Notes: generated by a model not told the origin, from the sequence alone. A stretch of DNA of 45,360 nucleotides from Anaerolinea sp. (GCA_013822275.1 PNKC01000022.1:1-45360); one strand, 5' to 3'. Numbered from the stretch's first letter, positions 28,756-37,819 are shown. Numbers and translations are program-made.

Positions 28756-29631
28756 CTACCCTGGACTCCAGCTCACGACGCCCAGGGGCGTGGGTCCGGC
28801 CGAAACCTGCAGCTCACCGTCCGGGCCCCTCGGGACAGCCGCGAGCGCCTTGATAAGCCGGCTCTCTCCCTCACCGCCCGGTTCGATGAACAACTGCTGG
28901 CGAAGGAACCGGAGGGCGGCTTCCTCCGAGGGATACGACCCGCCCGCTCGTTCCGAAAGGCGGACTTCGCAGAGCCGCCCGCGGGCAAGCTGGAGAGCAA
29001 GGAATTCAGGAAGCGCGGGCAGCGGTTCACGGGGCTCCCCATGGACGGGGGGCCAGAACGGTTCCGCAACGGCGGCCGGGGCGCGGGCCAGCAGCACGGC
29101 GACGCAGAGCCTCCCGGCCGCGGCCTCCATGGCATCCAGGAATGGGCCGATCTCCTCAATGTCGTAGCCAATGTGTGAAATGAGGCAAACGTCCGCCTGG
29201 AGCTTCGCTTCCGGCGGCCAGCGTGACTGGACCACGCGTATGTTCGGGACCTCGAACTCAGCCATCCCCTCTCGAAGGACCTGGAGCATGGCGTCGGACG
29301 GGTCGAGGGCGATGACTTCACGCGTGTGCAGCGCGATAGGCAGGGCGTAGCGGCCGCCGCCGGCGCCAATGTCCAGCCACGTGTCGCCGGGCAGCGCGAG
29401 GGAAAGGAGGAGGTCGAGGGCCGGCTCGTCAGTGCGACGCGGGTCCACTTTGAACGACGAAGCGACCGGGGCGTAGAAGTCCGGCCGCTCCGGCGCTTCG
29501 CGCACCCGTTCGGCCTGATCGCGGTTGGCGCGGACCCGGCGAGCCCACTCCGCCAGGGCTGCGGCTTTATCGGGGCGAAGGGGGTCGGTCACGAAGCGGA
29601 GTGTGGAGCGTGCGCCGTCCGGCCGCAACAT
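28756..29631 (-). CDS. Class I SAM-dependent methyltransferase
   Basis: This 291-residue protein has a Rossmann SAM-binding domain. Motif I is DTWLDIGAGGGRYALPIA, the acidic residue after beta2 is in VIALDPSDAML, and the motif III/IV region is ADVCLISHIGYDIEEIGPFLD. An N-terminal helical extension (about 70 residues) and a C-terminal region of about 100 residues probably determine substrate, which is not evident. No membrane segment is seen. The ATG at 29631 is used without a good ribosome binding site; a GTG at 29592 (TDPLRPDKAAAL) is equally possible. It is divergent from the rhodanese gene, with 70 bases between starts. Confidence 0.85.
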   Translation of the reverse strand: MLRPDGARSTLRFVTDPLRPDKAAALAEWARRVRANRDQAERVREAPERPDFYAPVASSFKVDPRRTDEPALDLLLSLALPGDTWLDIGAGGGRYALPIALHTREVIALDPSDAMLQVLREGMAEFEVPNIRVVQSRWPPEAKLQADVCLISHIGYDIEEIGPFLDAMEAAAGRLCVAVLLARAPAAVAEPFWPPVHGEPREPLPALPEFLALQLARGRLCEVRLSERAGGSYPSEEAALRFLRQQLFIEPGGEGESRLIKALAAVPRGPDGELQVSAGPTPLGVVSWSPG

Positions 29632-29656
29632 CTCTGTGCGCCGGGGACGGTGGCTA

Positions 29657-29665
29657 TGCTAGGCT
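29657..29665 (+). promoter_or_regulatory. Candidate extended -10 promoter for the rhodanese gene
   Basis: TGCTAGGCT (29657-29665) is an extended -10. Its hexamer TAGGCT is identical to those before rpoD and the methyltransferase gene at 43390. No clear -35. Predicted leader about 28 bases. Confidence 0.35.
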
Positions 29666-29701
29666 TATTCTCCAGTAGTTCAGTCAACAATAGGAGGCCC
29701 C

Positions 29702-30052
29702 GTGGCGACTCGAGACCCGCGAGAACCGTTTACCCGCATCTCCGTGGCCGAAGCGAAAGAAAAGCTCGACAAGGGCGAGGCCGTGATGGTGGACGTACGC
29801 GACCCGAACGAATACGTGGAAGTGCACGCCCGGGGCGTCCGCCTAATCCCTGTCAACACGGTCATGAGCGAAATCAAGCAGATTCGGGACTTCGCGGGCG
29901 GCAAGGAAGTCCTCTTCATCTGCAAGTCCGGCCAGCGCAGCGCCCTGGCTGCCGAGTTCGCCACCGCCGCCGGCCTGGACGACATTGCCCTTTCGAACGT
30001 TGAAGGCGGGACCACGGCGTGGGTGGCGGCAGGCTATCCGACCGGGGACTGA
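29702..30052 (+). CDS. Rhodanese-like sulfurtransferase domain protein
   Basis: This is a single rhodanese domain of 116 residues that transfers sulfane sulfur through a persulfide on its active-site Cys. The catalytic loop FICKSGQRS contains that Cys, and the CH2A-like motif VMVDVRDPNEYVEVHARG and C-terminal NVEGGTTAWVAAGYP are typical of stand-alone rhodaneses (GlpE/PspE type). The loop has six residues (CKSGQR), as in sulfur-handling rather than phosphatase (seven-residue) members. No signal peptide is present. The GTG start at 29702 has AGGAGG at 29692-29697. The partner pathway is not shown by the neighbours. Confidence 0.93.
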   Translation: MATRDPREPFTRISVAEAKEKLDKGEAVMVDVRDPNEYVEVHARGVRLIPVNTVMSEIKQIRDFAGGKEVLFICKSGQRSALAAEFATAAGLDDIALSNVEGGTTAWVAAGYPTGD

Positions 30053-30098
30053 CTTCGCGACCGCTGCTCACAGATTGGCTCTTGTTCCTCACAAATCC

Positions 30099-30127
30099 TT
30101 GACCGCACACCGGGTGAAACCTAGTAT
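30099..30127 (+). promoter_or_regulatory. Sigma70-type promoter for the liv operon
   Basis: TTGACC (30099-30104), a 17-base spacer and TAGTAT (30122-30127) form a good housekeeping promoter. Transcription would start near 30134, giving a leader of about 53 bases before livJ. Confidence 0.65.
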
Positions 30128-30186
30128 CCCGGCGTCCGCGTACTCCCATGTGGGATCTACCGGCCGGTAGCCTCAGGAGGGAAACA

Positions 30187-31428
30187 TTGAGGAACAAGGG
30201 AATCAGTCTCAAGTGGATGTGGCTTGTGGCGCTCATGGCGCTCACGGCCCTCGTCGCAGCCGCATGCGGCGACGATGACGACGGCGCAGGCGGGGGCGGG
30301 GGCGCTGTCACGTACGGCAAGGCGGGCTTCACCACGATCACCATCGACGCGGGTGCCCCGGTCAAGATCGGCATCTCAAGCGTGCTCAGTGGTGACCTCA
30401 AGGGCCTTGGCGAGCCGATCGCCAACGCCGCCGCCCTTGCTGGAGAGGGCAAGGACATCAAGGGCCACAAGATAGAGTTCGTCCGGAAGGATGATAGCTG
30501 CACGGCGGAAGGCGGCGCGTCCGCTGCCGCGCAGATCCTGCAGGAGAACGTTGTGGCGGCCGTCGGGCCGATCTGTTCGGGCGGTGTGGTCGCTGCGCAG
30601 ACCCAGTACGAAGCGAAGGGCGTTTCGCACGTCTCACCTTCGTCAACGGCCATCAAGCCCACGACGCCAGACCGCGGCCAGGTCTTCCAGACCTTCTTCC
30701 GCGTGACCTACAACGACTCCATCCAGGGGCCCGCCCAGGCGACGTTCGCGAAGGACAAGCTTGGCGCCAAGACCGCCTACATCGTCTACGACACCGACGC
30801 CTACGGCGCTGGCCTCCGCGACGCCTTTAGGGCAGCGTTTGTCAAGGGCGGCGGCAAAATCGTCGGCAGCCCGGAGGGCTTCGAGAAAAAGGCGACTGAC
30901 TTCAAGTCAATCGTCACCAATATCCAGGCAGCGAAGCCTGACCTCGTTTACTTCGCCGGCTTCTACGCCGAAGCGACGCCATTCATCAAGCAGCTCCGCG
31001 CGGCCGACAAGAACGTCAAGTTCCTGGCCGGCGACGGTGTGAAGAACGACGAATTCACCAAGGGCGCGGGCGCCGACGCGGAAGGCGCCTACCTCTCGCT
31101 CCCCAGCCCGGTCCTCACCGGCCCGGCATACGAGGCGTTCGGCACCGCCTATGAAAAAGCGACCGGCGCCAAGCGCGACGCGAGCCCGTTCGTGGCTGAG
31201 TCCTACGATGCCGCCACGGTCATCATCAACGCCCTGAACAAGGTGGCGGTGGATGACGGTGGCAAGCTCAAGATCGACCTCAAGAAGCTCAACGAAGAGA
31301 TCCGCAAGACGGACCTCAACGGCGCCTCGGGGAAGATCAAGTTTGACGCCCGCGGCGACAACGCCGGTGGCGCCACCCCGGTCACACTGTTCGTCATCAA
31401 GGACGGCAAGTACGCCGAACAGAAGTGA
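30187..31428 (+). CDS. livJ: Branched-chain amino-acid ABC transporter substrate-binding lipoprotein
   Basis: This is a periplasmic-binding-type protein of 413 residues (Leu/Ile/Val-binding, Peripla_BP_6 family) that delivers ligand to LivHM. The N-terminus is a lipoprotein signal: basic RNKGISLKW, hydrophobic MWLVALMALTALV and lipobox AAAC-G, after which an Asp/Gly-rich linker begins. The mature part shows VKIGISSVLSGDLKGLGEP and the AVGPICSGGVVAAQTQYEAKG ligand-lobe motif, as in LivJ/LivK. The TTG at 30187 is favoured by AGGAGG at 30175-30180 (six bases away). The ligand could be a branched-chain amino acid, amide or urea-like compound. It is followed by a hairpin and then the permease genes. 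Confidence 0.94.
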   Translation: MRNKGISLKWMWLVALMALTALVAAACGDDDDGAGGGGGAVTYGKAGFTTITIDAGAPVKIGISSVLSGDLKGLGEPIANAAALAGEGKDIKGHKIEFVRKDDSCTAEGGASAAAQILQENVVAAVGPICSGGVVAAQTQYEAKGVSHVSPSSTAIKPTTPDRGQVFQTFFRVTYNDSIQGPAQATFAKDKLGAKTAYIVYDTDAYGAGLRDAFRAAFVKGGGKIVGSPEGFEKKATDFKSIVTNIQAAKPDLVYFAGFYAEATPFIKQLRAADKNVKFLAGDGVKNDEFTKGAGADAEGAYLSLPSPVLTGPAYEAFGTAYEKATGAKRDASPFVAESYDAATVIINALNKVAVDDGGKLKIDLKKLNEEIRKTDLNGASGKIKFDARGDNAGGATPVTLFVIKDGKYAEQK

Positions 31429-31462
31429 TTCCGCTGGTCGCAGCTTGACCAGATCGGACGGA

Positions 31463-31491
31463 GGGCGCCAGAGTTCGGCGCCCTTTGTCTT
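31463..31491 (+). terminator. Intra-operon hairpin between livJ and livH
   Basis: GGGCGCC (31463-31469) pairs with GGCGCCC (31477-31483), followed by TTTGTCTT. It has the form of a weak intrinsic terminator. Partial read-through would give more binding protein than permease; it may also protect the livJ mRNA 3' end. Confidence 0.6.
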
Positions 31492-31514
31492 GGGCTTCCG
31501 GGGAGCTACTTTGC

Positions 31515-32471
31515 ATGACCATCCTCTTCGCCACATCAACGAGCTTCTGGGTTGACCAGTTCGTCAACGGGCTGACCACGGGCAGCCTCTACGCGCTCAT
31601 CGCCCTGGGCTACACGATGGTTTACGGCGTGTTGCAGATGATTAACTTTGCCCATGGCGAAGTCTTCATGCTCGGGTCGTTCGCGGGGTACGGCGCGATG
31701 GCGGCGATGGGCGGCAGCGAACTGGACGGGGCGATGATCGCTGTCTCAATCCTGGTTGCGCTGCTCGCCGCGATGACGGCCTCGGCGGCGACGAGCGTCG
31801 CCCTGGAGCGGTTCGCCTACCGGCCGCTGCGGAACGCGCCCAGGCTCGCGCCGCTGATCAGCGCCATTGGGGCGAGCATCTTCCTCCAGTACCTCGTGCT
31901 GGACCGTACGAGTTCCGAGGCGAAGTTCTACCCGAACGTTTTTCCGGATGGGAGCTTCGGTGTGGAACCCTTCGAGATCGAGTACATCCAGGCTTTCCTG
32001 ATCGGCAGTTCGCTCCTGATGATGGTGTTTCTCTATCTCATCATCCAGAAAACGAAAATGGGCCGCGCCATCCGGGCCGTCGCCGAAAGCCCCAGCAACG
32101 CCTCGCTCATGGGCGTGGATGTGAACCGGACCATCGTCAACGTCTTCATCCTGGGGGCGGCCATGGCAGGCGTGGCCGGCGTCCTCCACGGCCTCTTCTT
32201 CCAGACCATCCGCGGGAGCATGGGCTTCCTGCCCGGGATCAAGGCATTCACCGCGGCCGTACTCGGCGGCATCGGCAGCGTCCCCGGGGCAGTGGCCGGC
32301 GGGTTCTTCCTCGGGATGACGGAGACCGTTGGCCGCGAACTGTTGAACACGATCCCCGGTGTGGACCTGCCGAACCAGTGGCGAGACGTGATTGCGTTTT
32401 CGCTTCTTGTGCTCGTCCTGTTGTTCCGGCCGACTGGCATCTTCGGGGAGAAGGTGGCGAAGCGTGCCTGA
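31515..32471 (+). CDS. livH: Branched-chain amino-acid ABC transporter permease LivH
   Basis: This is an inner-membrane permease of 318 residues with about eight hydrophobic segments. Family hallmarks are the N-terminal VNGLTTGSLYALIALGYTMVYG followed by INFAHGEVFMLG, the GRAIRAVAESPSNASLMGV cytoplasmic loop that contacts the ATPases (EAA-like), and GSVPGAVAGGFFLGMTE. With LivM it forms the transmembrane pore. The ATG at 31515 is used, with GGGGAG about ten bases upstream; the open frame extends further but into the hairpin. It overlaps livM by 8 bases. Confidence 0.96.
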   Translation: MTILFATSTSFWVDQFVNGLTTGSLYALIALGYTMVYGVLQMINFAHGEVFMLGSFAGYGAMAAMGGSELDGAMIAVSILVALLAAMTASAATSVALERFAYRPLRNAPRLAPLISAIGASIFLQYLVLDRTSSEAKFYPNVFPDGSFGVEPFEIEYIQAFLIGSSLLMMVFLYLIIQKTKMGRAIRAVAESPSNASLMGVDVNRTIVNVFILGAAMAGVAGVLHGLFFQTIRGSMGFLPGIKAFTAAVLGGIGSVPGAVAGGFFLGMTETVGRELLNTIPGVDLPNQWRDVIAFSLLVLVLLFRPTGIFGEKVAKRA

Positions 32472-33639
32472 GACAACCTTCCGCGGCTGGATGGGCGATG
32501 CCCGCGCCAGGTGGGCGGCCTCGCCCTCGTGGGCGAAGACAGTCGCGCTGTTCGCGTTGCTCGCCGTCGTGCCATTCATCCCGATGTTCGACGAACCGTG
32601 GCTGCGGGTGTTCTTCCTCGTCGGGCTGTACGTCATGCTCGGTCTCGGGCTGAACGTCGTCGTTGGGTTCGCGGGGCTGCTGGACCTGGGCTATGTCGCG
32701 TTCTTCGCCGTTGGCGCCTATACCCTCGCGATCCTGTCATCGGCGTCGTCGCCGCTGGATGTGTACCTCAACTTCTGGCTCGTACTGCCGCTCGGGATGG
32801 TGGCGGGGGCGTGCGCGGGGTTGCTGCTGGGCCTCCCGGTCCTGCCGCTCCGCGGTGACTACCTGGCTATCGTCACCCTCGGCTTCGGCGAAATCGTCCG
32901 CATTCTCCTCGTGAACATGGACAACATCACGGCCGGCGCCCAGGGCATCAGCGCGATCAGCACCCCGGACGTTGTCCTTCGAGACATTGATGACCCCACC
33001 TCCTGGTACTACTTCATCGTCATCGCCGCCGCCATCGTCGCCTTCGTGACCACCCGGCTGCGCGATTCCCGCGTTGGCCGCGCCTGGGAGGCGATCCGCG
33101 AAGACGAGGATGTGGCTGCAGGCATGGGCATTAACACGGTGAAGTACAAGCTCATGGCGTTCTCCATGGGCGCCGCCATCGGTGCCGTCGGCGGCGTCCT
33201 CTATGCCTCCCAGTACAGTTTCGTGAACCCCTCGGCGTTCACCCTCCAGGTGAGCGTGAACGTCCTCGCGCTGGTGATCATCGGCGGCATGGGGAGCACG
33301 ACGGGGATCGTCTTCGGTTCGTTCATCCTCGTGGGCCTTCCGGACATCCTCCAGTTCCGCCAGACCGGGGACCTCCTGGGCAACTTCGAGTTCATCAGGA
33401 GCGCCGTCAACGGCGTGATCGACGGCCTGGACGCGCTCCTGCCCTGGGGGATCGGCGGTCTCCCGCCTTCTGACACCTGGGGAGAGGAACTCGCCGACAA
33501 GCGGTTCATCATCTACGGGGCGTTGCTCGTTGCGATCATGGTCTTGCGGCCGGCAGGCCTGTTCCCCTCGAAGCGGCGGGAGCTCGAATTCGAAAACCCC
33601 GCGGACGCTGACGCGCCCCTTCGCGCGGGAGCCGTCTGA
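32464..33639 (+). CDS. livM: Branched-chain amino-acid ABC transporter permease LivM
   Basis: This is the second permease, 391 residues. The family pattern is clear: VMLGLGLNVVVGFAGLLDLGYVAFFAVGAYT, LPLRGDYLAIVTLGFGEIVRILL, the cytoplasmic coupling loop RVGRAWEAIREDEDVAAGMGI and IIGGMGSTTGIVFGSF. The GTG at 32464 overlaps the livH stop by 8 bases and has GGAGAAGG upstream; the longer open frame would begin inside livH with a Cys/Arg-rich non-family stretch. A loop of about 60 residues between the last two helices (INGLDALLPWGIGG region) is somewhat longer than in E. coli LivM. The stop overlaps the livG start in TGATG. Confidence 0.96.
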   Translation: MPETTFRGWMGDARARWAASPSWAKTVALFALLAVVPFIPMFDEPWLRVFFLVGLYVMLGLGLNVVVGFAGLLDLGYVAFFAVGAYTLAILSSASSPLDVYLNFWLVLPLGMVAGACAGLLLGLPVLPLRGDYLAIVTLGFGEIVRILLVNMDNITAGAQGISAISTPDVVLRDIDDPTSWYYFIVIAAAIVAFVTTRLRDSRVGRAWEAIREDEDVAAGMGINTVKYKLMAFSMGAAIGAVGGVLYASQYSFVNPSAFTLQVSVNVLALVIIGGMGSTTGIVFGSFILVGLPDILQFRQTGDLLGNFEFIRSAVNGVIDGLDALLPWGIGGLPPSDTWGEELADKRFIIYGALLVAIMVLRPAGLFPSKRRELEFENPADADAPLRAGAV

Positions 33640-34541
33640 TGCCGCCGGGGACGCTTCTGGCCGAAGGCCTTGGGATGCAATTCGACGGCTTGAGCGCGCT
33701 GGCGGATGTTTCGCTTCGGGTTCCGGCCGGCCAGATCCACGGGCTGATTGGGCCTAACGGCGCTGGCAAGACCACGTTCTTCAACTGCGTCACCGGCTTC
33801 TATCGGCCGACTTCAGGCACGCTCCGGCTGGACGACCAGCGACTCACAGGGCTCGCCCCGCACGAGATCAGCGCCTGCGGCGTCTCCCGGACCTTCCAGA
33901 ACATCCGCCTGTTCGGCAACATGACGGCGCTCGAGAACGTGCTCATTGGCGGGCACTCGCATATCGGCGCCGGAGGTGCCGAGGTGATCGTCATCGAGCC
34001 CCGCACCGGCCACAGGCTGCTGGACACAGCCCGCCGCCTGCCCGGCGTGCCGAAGGCAACGACAAGAGGCGTCGTCGAGATCGCCGGCGCAATCGGCCGC
34101 CCGCCGCGAGTCCGCCAGGCCGAGCGCGACGCGGTGCTCGGCGCCCGGCGCCTGCTCGCGTCCGTTGGACTGGTTGGCCGCGAGAACGTCATCGCCCGCA
34201 ACCTGGCCTACGGCGACCAACGGAGACTGGAACTCGCCCGCGCGCTCGCAACACGGCCGAAGCTCCTGTTGCTGGACGAGCCAACCGCCGGCATGAACCC
34301 GCAGGAGAGCGCCAGCATGGTAGGCCTCATCCGCCGCCTCCGGGACGAGTTCGGGACGACGGTGGTCCTCATCGAACACCAGATGCGTGTGGTGATGGGC
34401 GTCTGCGAGCAGATCACCGTGCTGGACTACGGCCGCAAGATCGCGGAGGGGAGCCCGGCGGAGATCCAGCGGGATGCGCGGGTGATCGAGGCGTACCTTG
34501 GCACGCGCGCCGTCGAGGGGAGTGGCCATGCCGCTCCTTAG
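33639..34541 (+). CDS. livG: Branched-chain amino-acid ABC transporter ATPase LivG
   Basis: This is a cytoplasmic ABC ATPase of 300 residues that powers the transporter together with LivF. Visible motifs are Walker A GPNGAGKTTF, the Q-loop region VSRTFQNIRLF, signature LAYGDQRRLELARAL (LSGGQ variant LAYGD), Walker B LLLLDEPTAGMNPQE and switch His in VLIEHQMRVVM. A stretch of about 50 residues between FQNIRLF and the signature (EPRTGHRLLDTARRLPGV through RPPRVRQAERDAV) is longer than in most LivG. The start overlaps the livM stop by one base, and the 3' end overlaps livF by 14 bases. Confidence 0.96.
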   Translation: MPPGTLLAEGLGMQFDGLSALADVSLRVPAGQIHGLIGPNGAGKTTFFNCVTGFYRPTSGTLRLDDQRLTGLAPHEISACGVSRTFQNIRLFGNMTALENVLIGGHSHIGAGGAEVIVIEPRTGHRLLDTARRLPGVPKATTRGVVEIAGAIGRPPRVRQAERDAVLGARRLLASVGLVGRENVIARNLAYGDQRRLELARALATRPKLLLLDEPTAGMNPQESASMVGLIRRLRDEFGTTVVLIEHQMRVVMGVCEQITVLDYGRKIAEGSPAEIQRDARVIEAYLGTRAVEGSGHAAP

Positions 34542-35238
34542 CGTCTCCGGCCTTGTCGCCGGTTACGGCGCCATCACTGCGGTCAAAGGGATCGACGTGG
34601 AGGTCGAGGAAGGCGAGATCGTCACCCTCATCGGTTCCAATGGGGCCGGCAAGTCGACCACCCTGCGCGCCATCTCGGGACTGATCCGGCCACGCGCCGG
34701 CGCGATTACGTTCAAGGGTGCGCCGATTGACCGGCTGCCGCCGCATAAGATCGTCGCGATGGGGCTCTCCCACGTCCCGGAAGGCCGCGGCGTCTTCGCC
34801 CGCCTCACCGTCCTCGAAAACCTGATCATGGGTGCGTTCCAGCGCAAGGACCGCGAGGTCCAATCTGACCTCGGGAAGGTTTACGACCTCTTCCCGCGCC
34901 TCAAGGAACGGCTCGGCCAGACAGGCGGCACGCTCTCCGGCGGCGAGCAACAGATGCTCGCCATCGGACGAGCGATGATGGCCCGCCCCAGGCTCTTGCT
35001 GATGGATGAACCGTCAATGGGTCTTTCGCCCCTGCTCGTGGAGGCGATCTTCGCGACGATCCGGTCGATCAAGGCGCAGGGCTCCACCATCCTCCTCGTC
35101 GAACAGAACGCGCGCATGGCCCTGGAAGTCGCGGACCGGGCGTACGTGCTTGAATCCGGGGTCATCACCCTGAAGGGAAGCGGCGCCGAGCTGGCCAACG
35201 ACGACAGTGTGCGCCGCGCCTACCTGGGAGAAGCGTGA
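34528..35238 (+). CDS. livF: Branched-chain amino-acid ABC transporter ATPase LivF
   Basis: This is the second ABC ATPase, 236 residues, the normal LivF size. Walker A is GSNGAGKSTTLRAISG, the family-typical SHVPEGRGVFARLTVLENL follows, the signature is LSGGEQQMLAIGRAMM, Walker B is LLLMDEPSMGLSP, and the switch His region is replaced by the LivF-typical LLVEQNARMALE. The ATG at 34528 lies inside the end of livG, with GAGGGGAG five bases upstream. It is the last gene of livJHMGF. The sortase gene begins 55 bases later in the same direction and may be read through. Confidence 0.97.
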   Translation: MPLLSVSGLVAGYGAITAVKGIDVEVEEGEIVTLIGSNGAGKSTTLRAISGLIRPRAGAITFKGAPIDRLPPHKIVAMGLSHVPEGRGVFARLTVLENLIMGAFQRKDREVQSDLGKVYDLFPRLKERLGQTGGTLSGGEQQMLAIGRAMMARPRLLLMDEPSMGLSPLLVEAIFATIRSIKAQGSTILLVEQNARMALEVADRAYVLESGVITLKGSGAELANDDSVRRAYLGEA

Positions 35239-35293
35239 CGCTGGGCGAGTCCTGGCGACAGGAAGGCAGTGCCGTCGTAGGGTGAGACCCGTG

Positions 35294-35965
35294 ATGAGGA
35301 TTGCTGGGGTCGCTGGCGCGGTCGCCGCGTTGGCCACCGTGATGAGCGTGATGCTGGCCTCCGCGGCGGACGGACCGGAGCCGGACCTGAAATACCGGGC
35401 TGTGCTCCCCGCTATCGCGCGCGCGGAGGCGCCGGCCGCCCCCACGCCCGTCCTCCCGCCGCACCCCGAGCCGTACGCCGGGCCAGTCCGGACGCTGTAC
35501 CTCGGCAGCGCCAACCTCACCATGAACCCCGTGGTCGAGCAGCGCGACACCACCTATCTGGCCGGGCGAGAAGTGTTTGAAGATCCGTCGGCGCCAGCCC
35601 TCGTCGCCTGGTACCCGCGGTTCGGTCGCCCGGGGTTTCCCGCCCAGAACAGTATCTTCGCCGCGCACATCAACTACGTTGGCTACGGCAACGGGCCGTT
35701 TGCCTATCTCACCAGCGCAGTCGCCGGCGACGCCCTCTACGTCACCATGGACAACGGCGAGACCTACGCCTACACCGTGACGAGCGTCGACATCATCTCG
35801 CTCAGCGCGCTGGACATGGATGCGGTTGTCTTCCCGGCGCTCAGTGCCTCAACCGAGCGCGTCACCCTGATCAGCTGTGGCGGCACCTTCGTGCCCAGTC
35901 CCAACGGGGCGGGCGGCGAGTACAACAGCCGCGTCATCCTCGTGGCGGAGCGCTTTCACCCGTAA
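35294..35965 (+). CDS. Sortase-family transpeptidase (class E/F-like)
   Basis: This exported protein of 223 residues starts with a hydrophobic segment (IAGVAGAVAALATVMSVMLASAA) that can act as signal or anchor, followed by a Pro/Ala-rich linker. The sortase beta-barrel carries the catalytic triad: His in FAAHINYVG, Cys in VTLISCGGTF (TLxTC-type) and Arg in YNSRVILVAE. The short domain without a C-terminal anchor resembles class E/F sortases of Actinobacteria and Chloroflexota. These attach proteins to the envelope or act as housekeeping enzymes. No LPXTG-bearing substrate is encoded in the window. The ATG at 35294 is chosen for the AGGGTGAG six bases upstream; in-frame GTGs at 35282 and 35291 are alternatives. 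Confidence 0.82.
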   Translation: MRIAGVAGAVAALATVMSVMLASAADGPEPDLKYRAVLPAIARAEAPAAPTPVLPPHPEPYAGPVRTLYLGSANLTMNPVVEQRDTTYLAGREVFEDPSAPALVAWYPRFGRPGFPAQNSIFAAHINYVGYGNGPFAYLTSAVAGDALYVTMDNGETYAYTVTSVDIISLSALDMDAVVFPALSASTERVTLISCGGTFVPSPNGAGGEYNSRVILVAERFHP

Positions 35966-36020
35966 CGCCGGGGCTGGTTTGGGCGTCTTCCTTACGTCGT
36001 TCTCCAGCCTCAGGTGCGCT

Positions 36021-36049
36021 TGCGGTGCGTGAAAACACTTGCTAGGCTG
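36021..36049 (+). promoter_or_regulatory. Sigma70-type promoter for rpoD
   Basis: TTGCGG (36021-36026), a 17-base spacer and TAGGCT (36044-36049), with TGC directly before the -10 hexamer, form a well-spaced extended promoter. Predicted start near 36056, leader about 70 bases. Confidence 0.65.
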
Positions 36050-36124
36050 GAAAAGGAGGAGTGTGCCCAAAACGCCCTCCGGTTGGCCGTCCCCAGTTCC
36101 AGCCCCCCAGGAAATGAGACCCGA

Positions 36125-37732
36125 ATGCGTGAAGATACCCTGACCGAGAGCGCGGCCTCCAGCGATGGTGCCCTCGTTGATAGCGTCCTCAGTCGCCTCT
36201 CGAACCAGGAAGAGTTCGACTCCGAAACCGAAGACGAAGACACCGTGGAAGCCGCCTCGGACGAGGAGGAGTTCGCCGCCGCGGACGAAGAGGAAGAAGA
36301 GGAGGAGGAAGCAAGCCTCGCTCTCCTCACGGAAGAGTCCGAGGGCATTGACGACCCCGTCCGCATGTACCTGCGCGAAATCGGCAAGGTTTACCTGCTG
36401 ACTGCCGATGATGAGAAGCACCTCGCGCGGCAGATGGAGGAGGGCCTCCACCTCCAGGCTATCGAAGAGGGCTACGTCGCCGCCTACGGCCACCCGCCTT
36501 CCGCCGCCAGGACGGCCGTCTCCCTGCTCGAGCAGTGGCATGGCCTTTTCCCCGTGTACAAGGAGGCCAAGCGCTTCCTGGATGACTACGAAAAGCTCTC
36601 CACGCCCAGGGTTGATGAAAACGGCAACCCCATGCGGCCACCGAAGTGGCGCAACCCGAACGGGCCAAAGCTGAAAGCGATGAAGCTCTCGGAAGTCATC
36701 GGTGACCCGCAATTCCGCGGGATGATCGACGGCGAAATGGACTACGACTTCCGTCAGCTGCTCACGAACAAGCTGAAGATCACGGAGGAGGACGCCCACC
36801 TTCGCATCGTCCAGCTTTCCATCGTCACCCATATCCTCACCCCGGACCTGGTCGCCCAGATGGGCGAGGAAGCGGGCGGCGAAGAGGAACTTGTCCCGCC
36901 GGCCGACGGCCTGGTGGAGAAGATCGCGCCCCTGGAAGAGAAGCTCCGCTACCACTTCGACGCGGTGAAGCGAAACGGGACCAAGGCAACCCGGCGCCTC
37001 ACGGAAGCGAACCTCCGGCTCGTGGTCTCAGTCGCCAAGAAGTACATCGGCCGCGGCATGTCACTCCTCGACCTGATCCAGGAAGGCAACATCGGCCTCA
37101 TCCGCGCGGTCGAGAAATTCGACTACCGCAAGGGGTATAAGTTCTCCACCTACGCGACGTGGTGGATTCGCCAGGCGATCACGCGCGCCATCGCGGATCA
37201 GGCCCGCACCATCCGCATCCCCGTCCACATGGTGGAGACGATCAACAAGCTCGTGCGCGTCAGCCGGCGCCTCGTCCAGGAGTACGGCCGCGAGCCCACG
37301 AGTGAAGAGATCGCCCGCGGAATGACGGAAAGCGGCAAACCCGACACGGCCGCCGCCTACACCCCGGAGCGCATCCGTGAGATCCAGAAGGTCTCACAGG
37401 AGCCGGTCTCGCTGGAGACGCCGATCGGCGAAGAGGAAGACAGTCATCTCGGCGACTTCCTGGAAGACCCGACTGCCCTGGCGCCGGCGGAAGCCGCCAG
37501 CCAGCAGCTTCTCCGCGAACAGGTCGAAGACGTGCTTGCAAGCCTCACCAGCCGCGAACGGCGCGTGCTCCAGCTTCGCTTCGGTCTTGAAGACGGCCGC
37601 AGCCGGACTCTCGAGGAGGTCGGCCGCGAGTTCGGCGTAACCCGCGAACGCATTCGCCAGATCGAGGCCAAGGCGTTGCGCAAGCTCCGGCACCCAAGCC
37701 GCAGCCGCAAGCTCAAGGATTATCTCGACTGA
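36125..37732 (+). CDS. rpoD: RNA polymerase principal sigma factor (RpoD/SigA)
   Basis: This is a group 1 sigma70 factor of 535 residues. A very acidic N-terminal region (about residues 20-70, with runs of Glu/Asp) stands where region 1.1 is usual. Region 1.2 is [21 protein letters not shown] non-conserved insert follows, then region 2 with [20 protein letters not shown] and the -10-binding [20 protein letters not shown]. Region 3 starts at [13 protein letters not shown], and region 4 ends with the -35-binding helix [20 protein letters not shown]. All point to the housekeeping factor, which matches the TTGNNN/TANNNT promoters seen in this window. The ATG at 36125 is the first in-frame ATG with a plausible (if distant) AGGA upstream. 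Confidence 0.95.
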   Translation: MREDTLTESAASSDGALVDSVLSRLSNQEEFDSETEDEDTVEAASDEEEFAAADEEEEEEEEASLALLTEESEGIDDPVRMYLREIGKVYLLTADDEKHLARQMEEGLHLQAIEEGYVAAYGHPPSAARTAVSLLEQWHGLFPVYKEAKRFLDDYEKLSTPRVDENGNPMRPPKWRNPNGPKLKAMKLSEVIGDPQFRGMIDGEMDYDFRQLLTNKLKITEEDAHLRIVQLSIVTHILTPDLVAQMGEEAGGEEELVPPADGLVEKIAPLEEKLRYHFDAVKRNGTKATRRLTEANLRLVVSVAKKYIGRGMSLLDLIQEGNIGLIRAVEKFDYRKGYKFSTYATWWIRQAITRAIADQARTIRIPVHMVETINKLVRVSRRLVQEYGREPTSEEIARGMTESGKPDTAAAYTPERIREIQKVSQEPVSLETPIGEEEDSHLGDFLEDPTALAPAEAASQQLLREQVEDVLASLTSRERRVLQLRFGLEDGRSRTLEEVGREFGVTRERIRQIEAKALRKLRHPSRSRKLKDYLD

Positions 37733-37759
37733 GCTGGAATCAGCCCGGCGACGTGGACA

Positions 37760-37792
37760 AAGAAGCCGCCTCCCAGTGGGAGGCGGCTTCTT
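37760..37792. terminator. Bidirectional intrinsic terminator between rpoD and copA
   Basis: AAGAAGCCGCCTCCC pairs perfectly with GGGAGGCGGCTTCTT around a tiny loop, giving a 15-bp stem. T-rich bases follow it on the plus strand and A-rich bases precede it, so it can end both convergent transcripts. It is the clearest terminator in the window. Confidence 0.88.
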
Positions 37793-37819
37793 CTGCGTCT
37801 CACTCCGGCGCGCCCCCGG

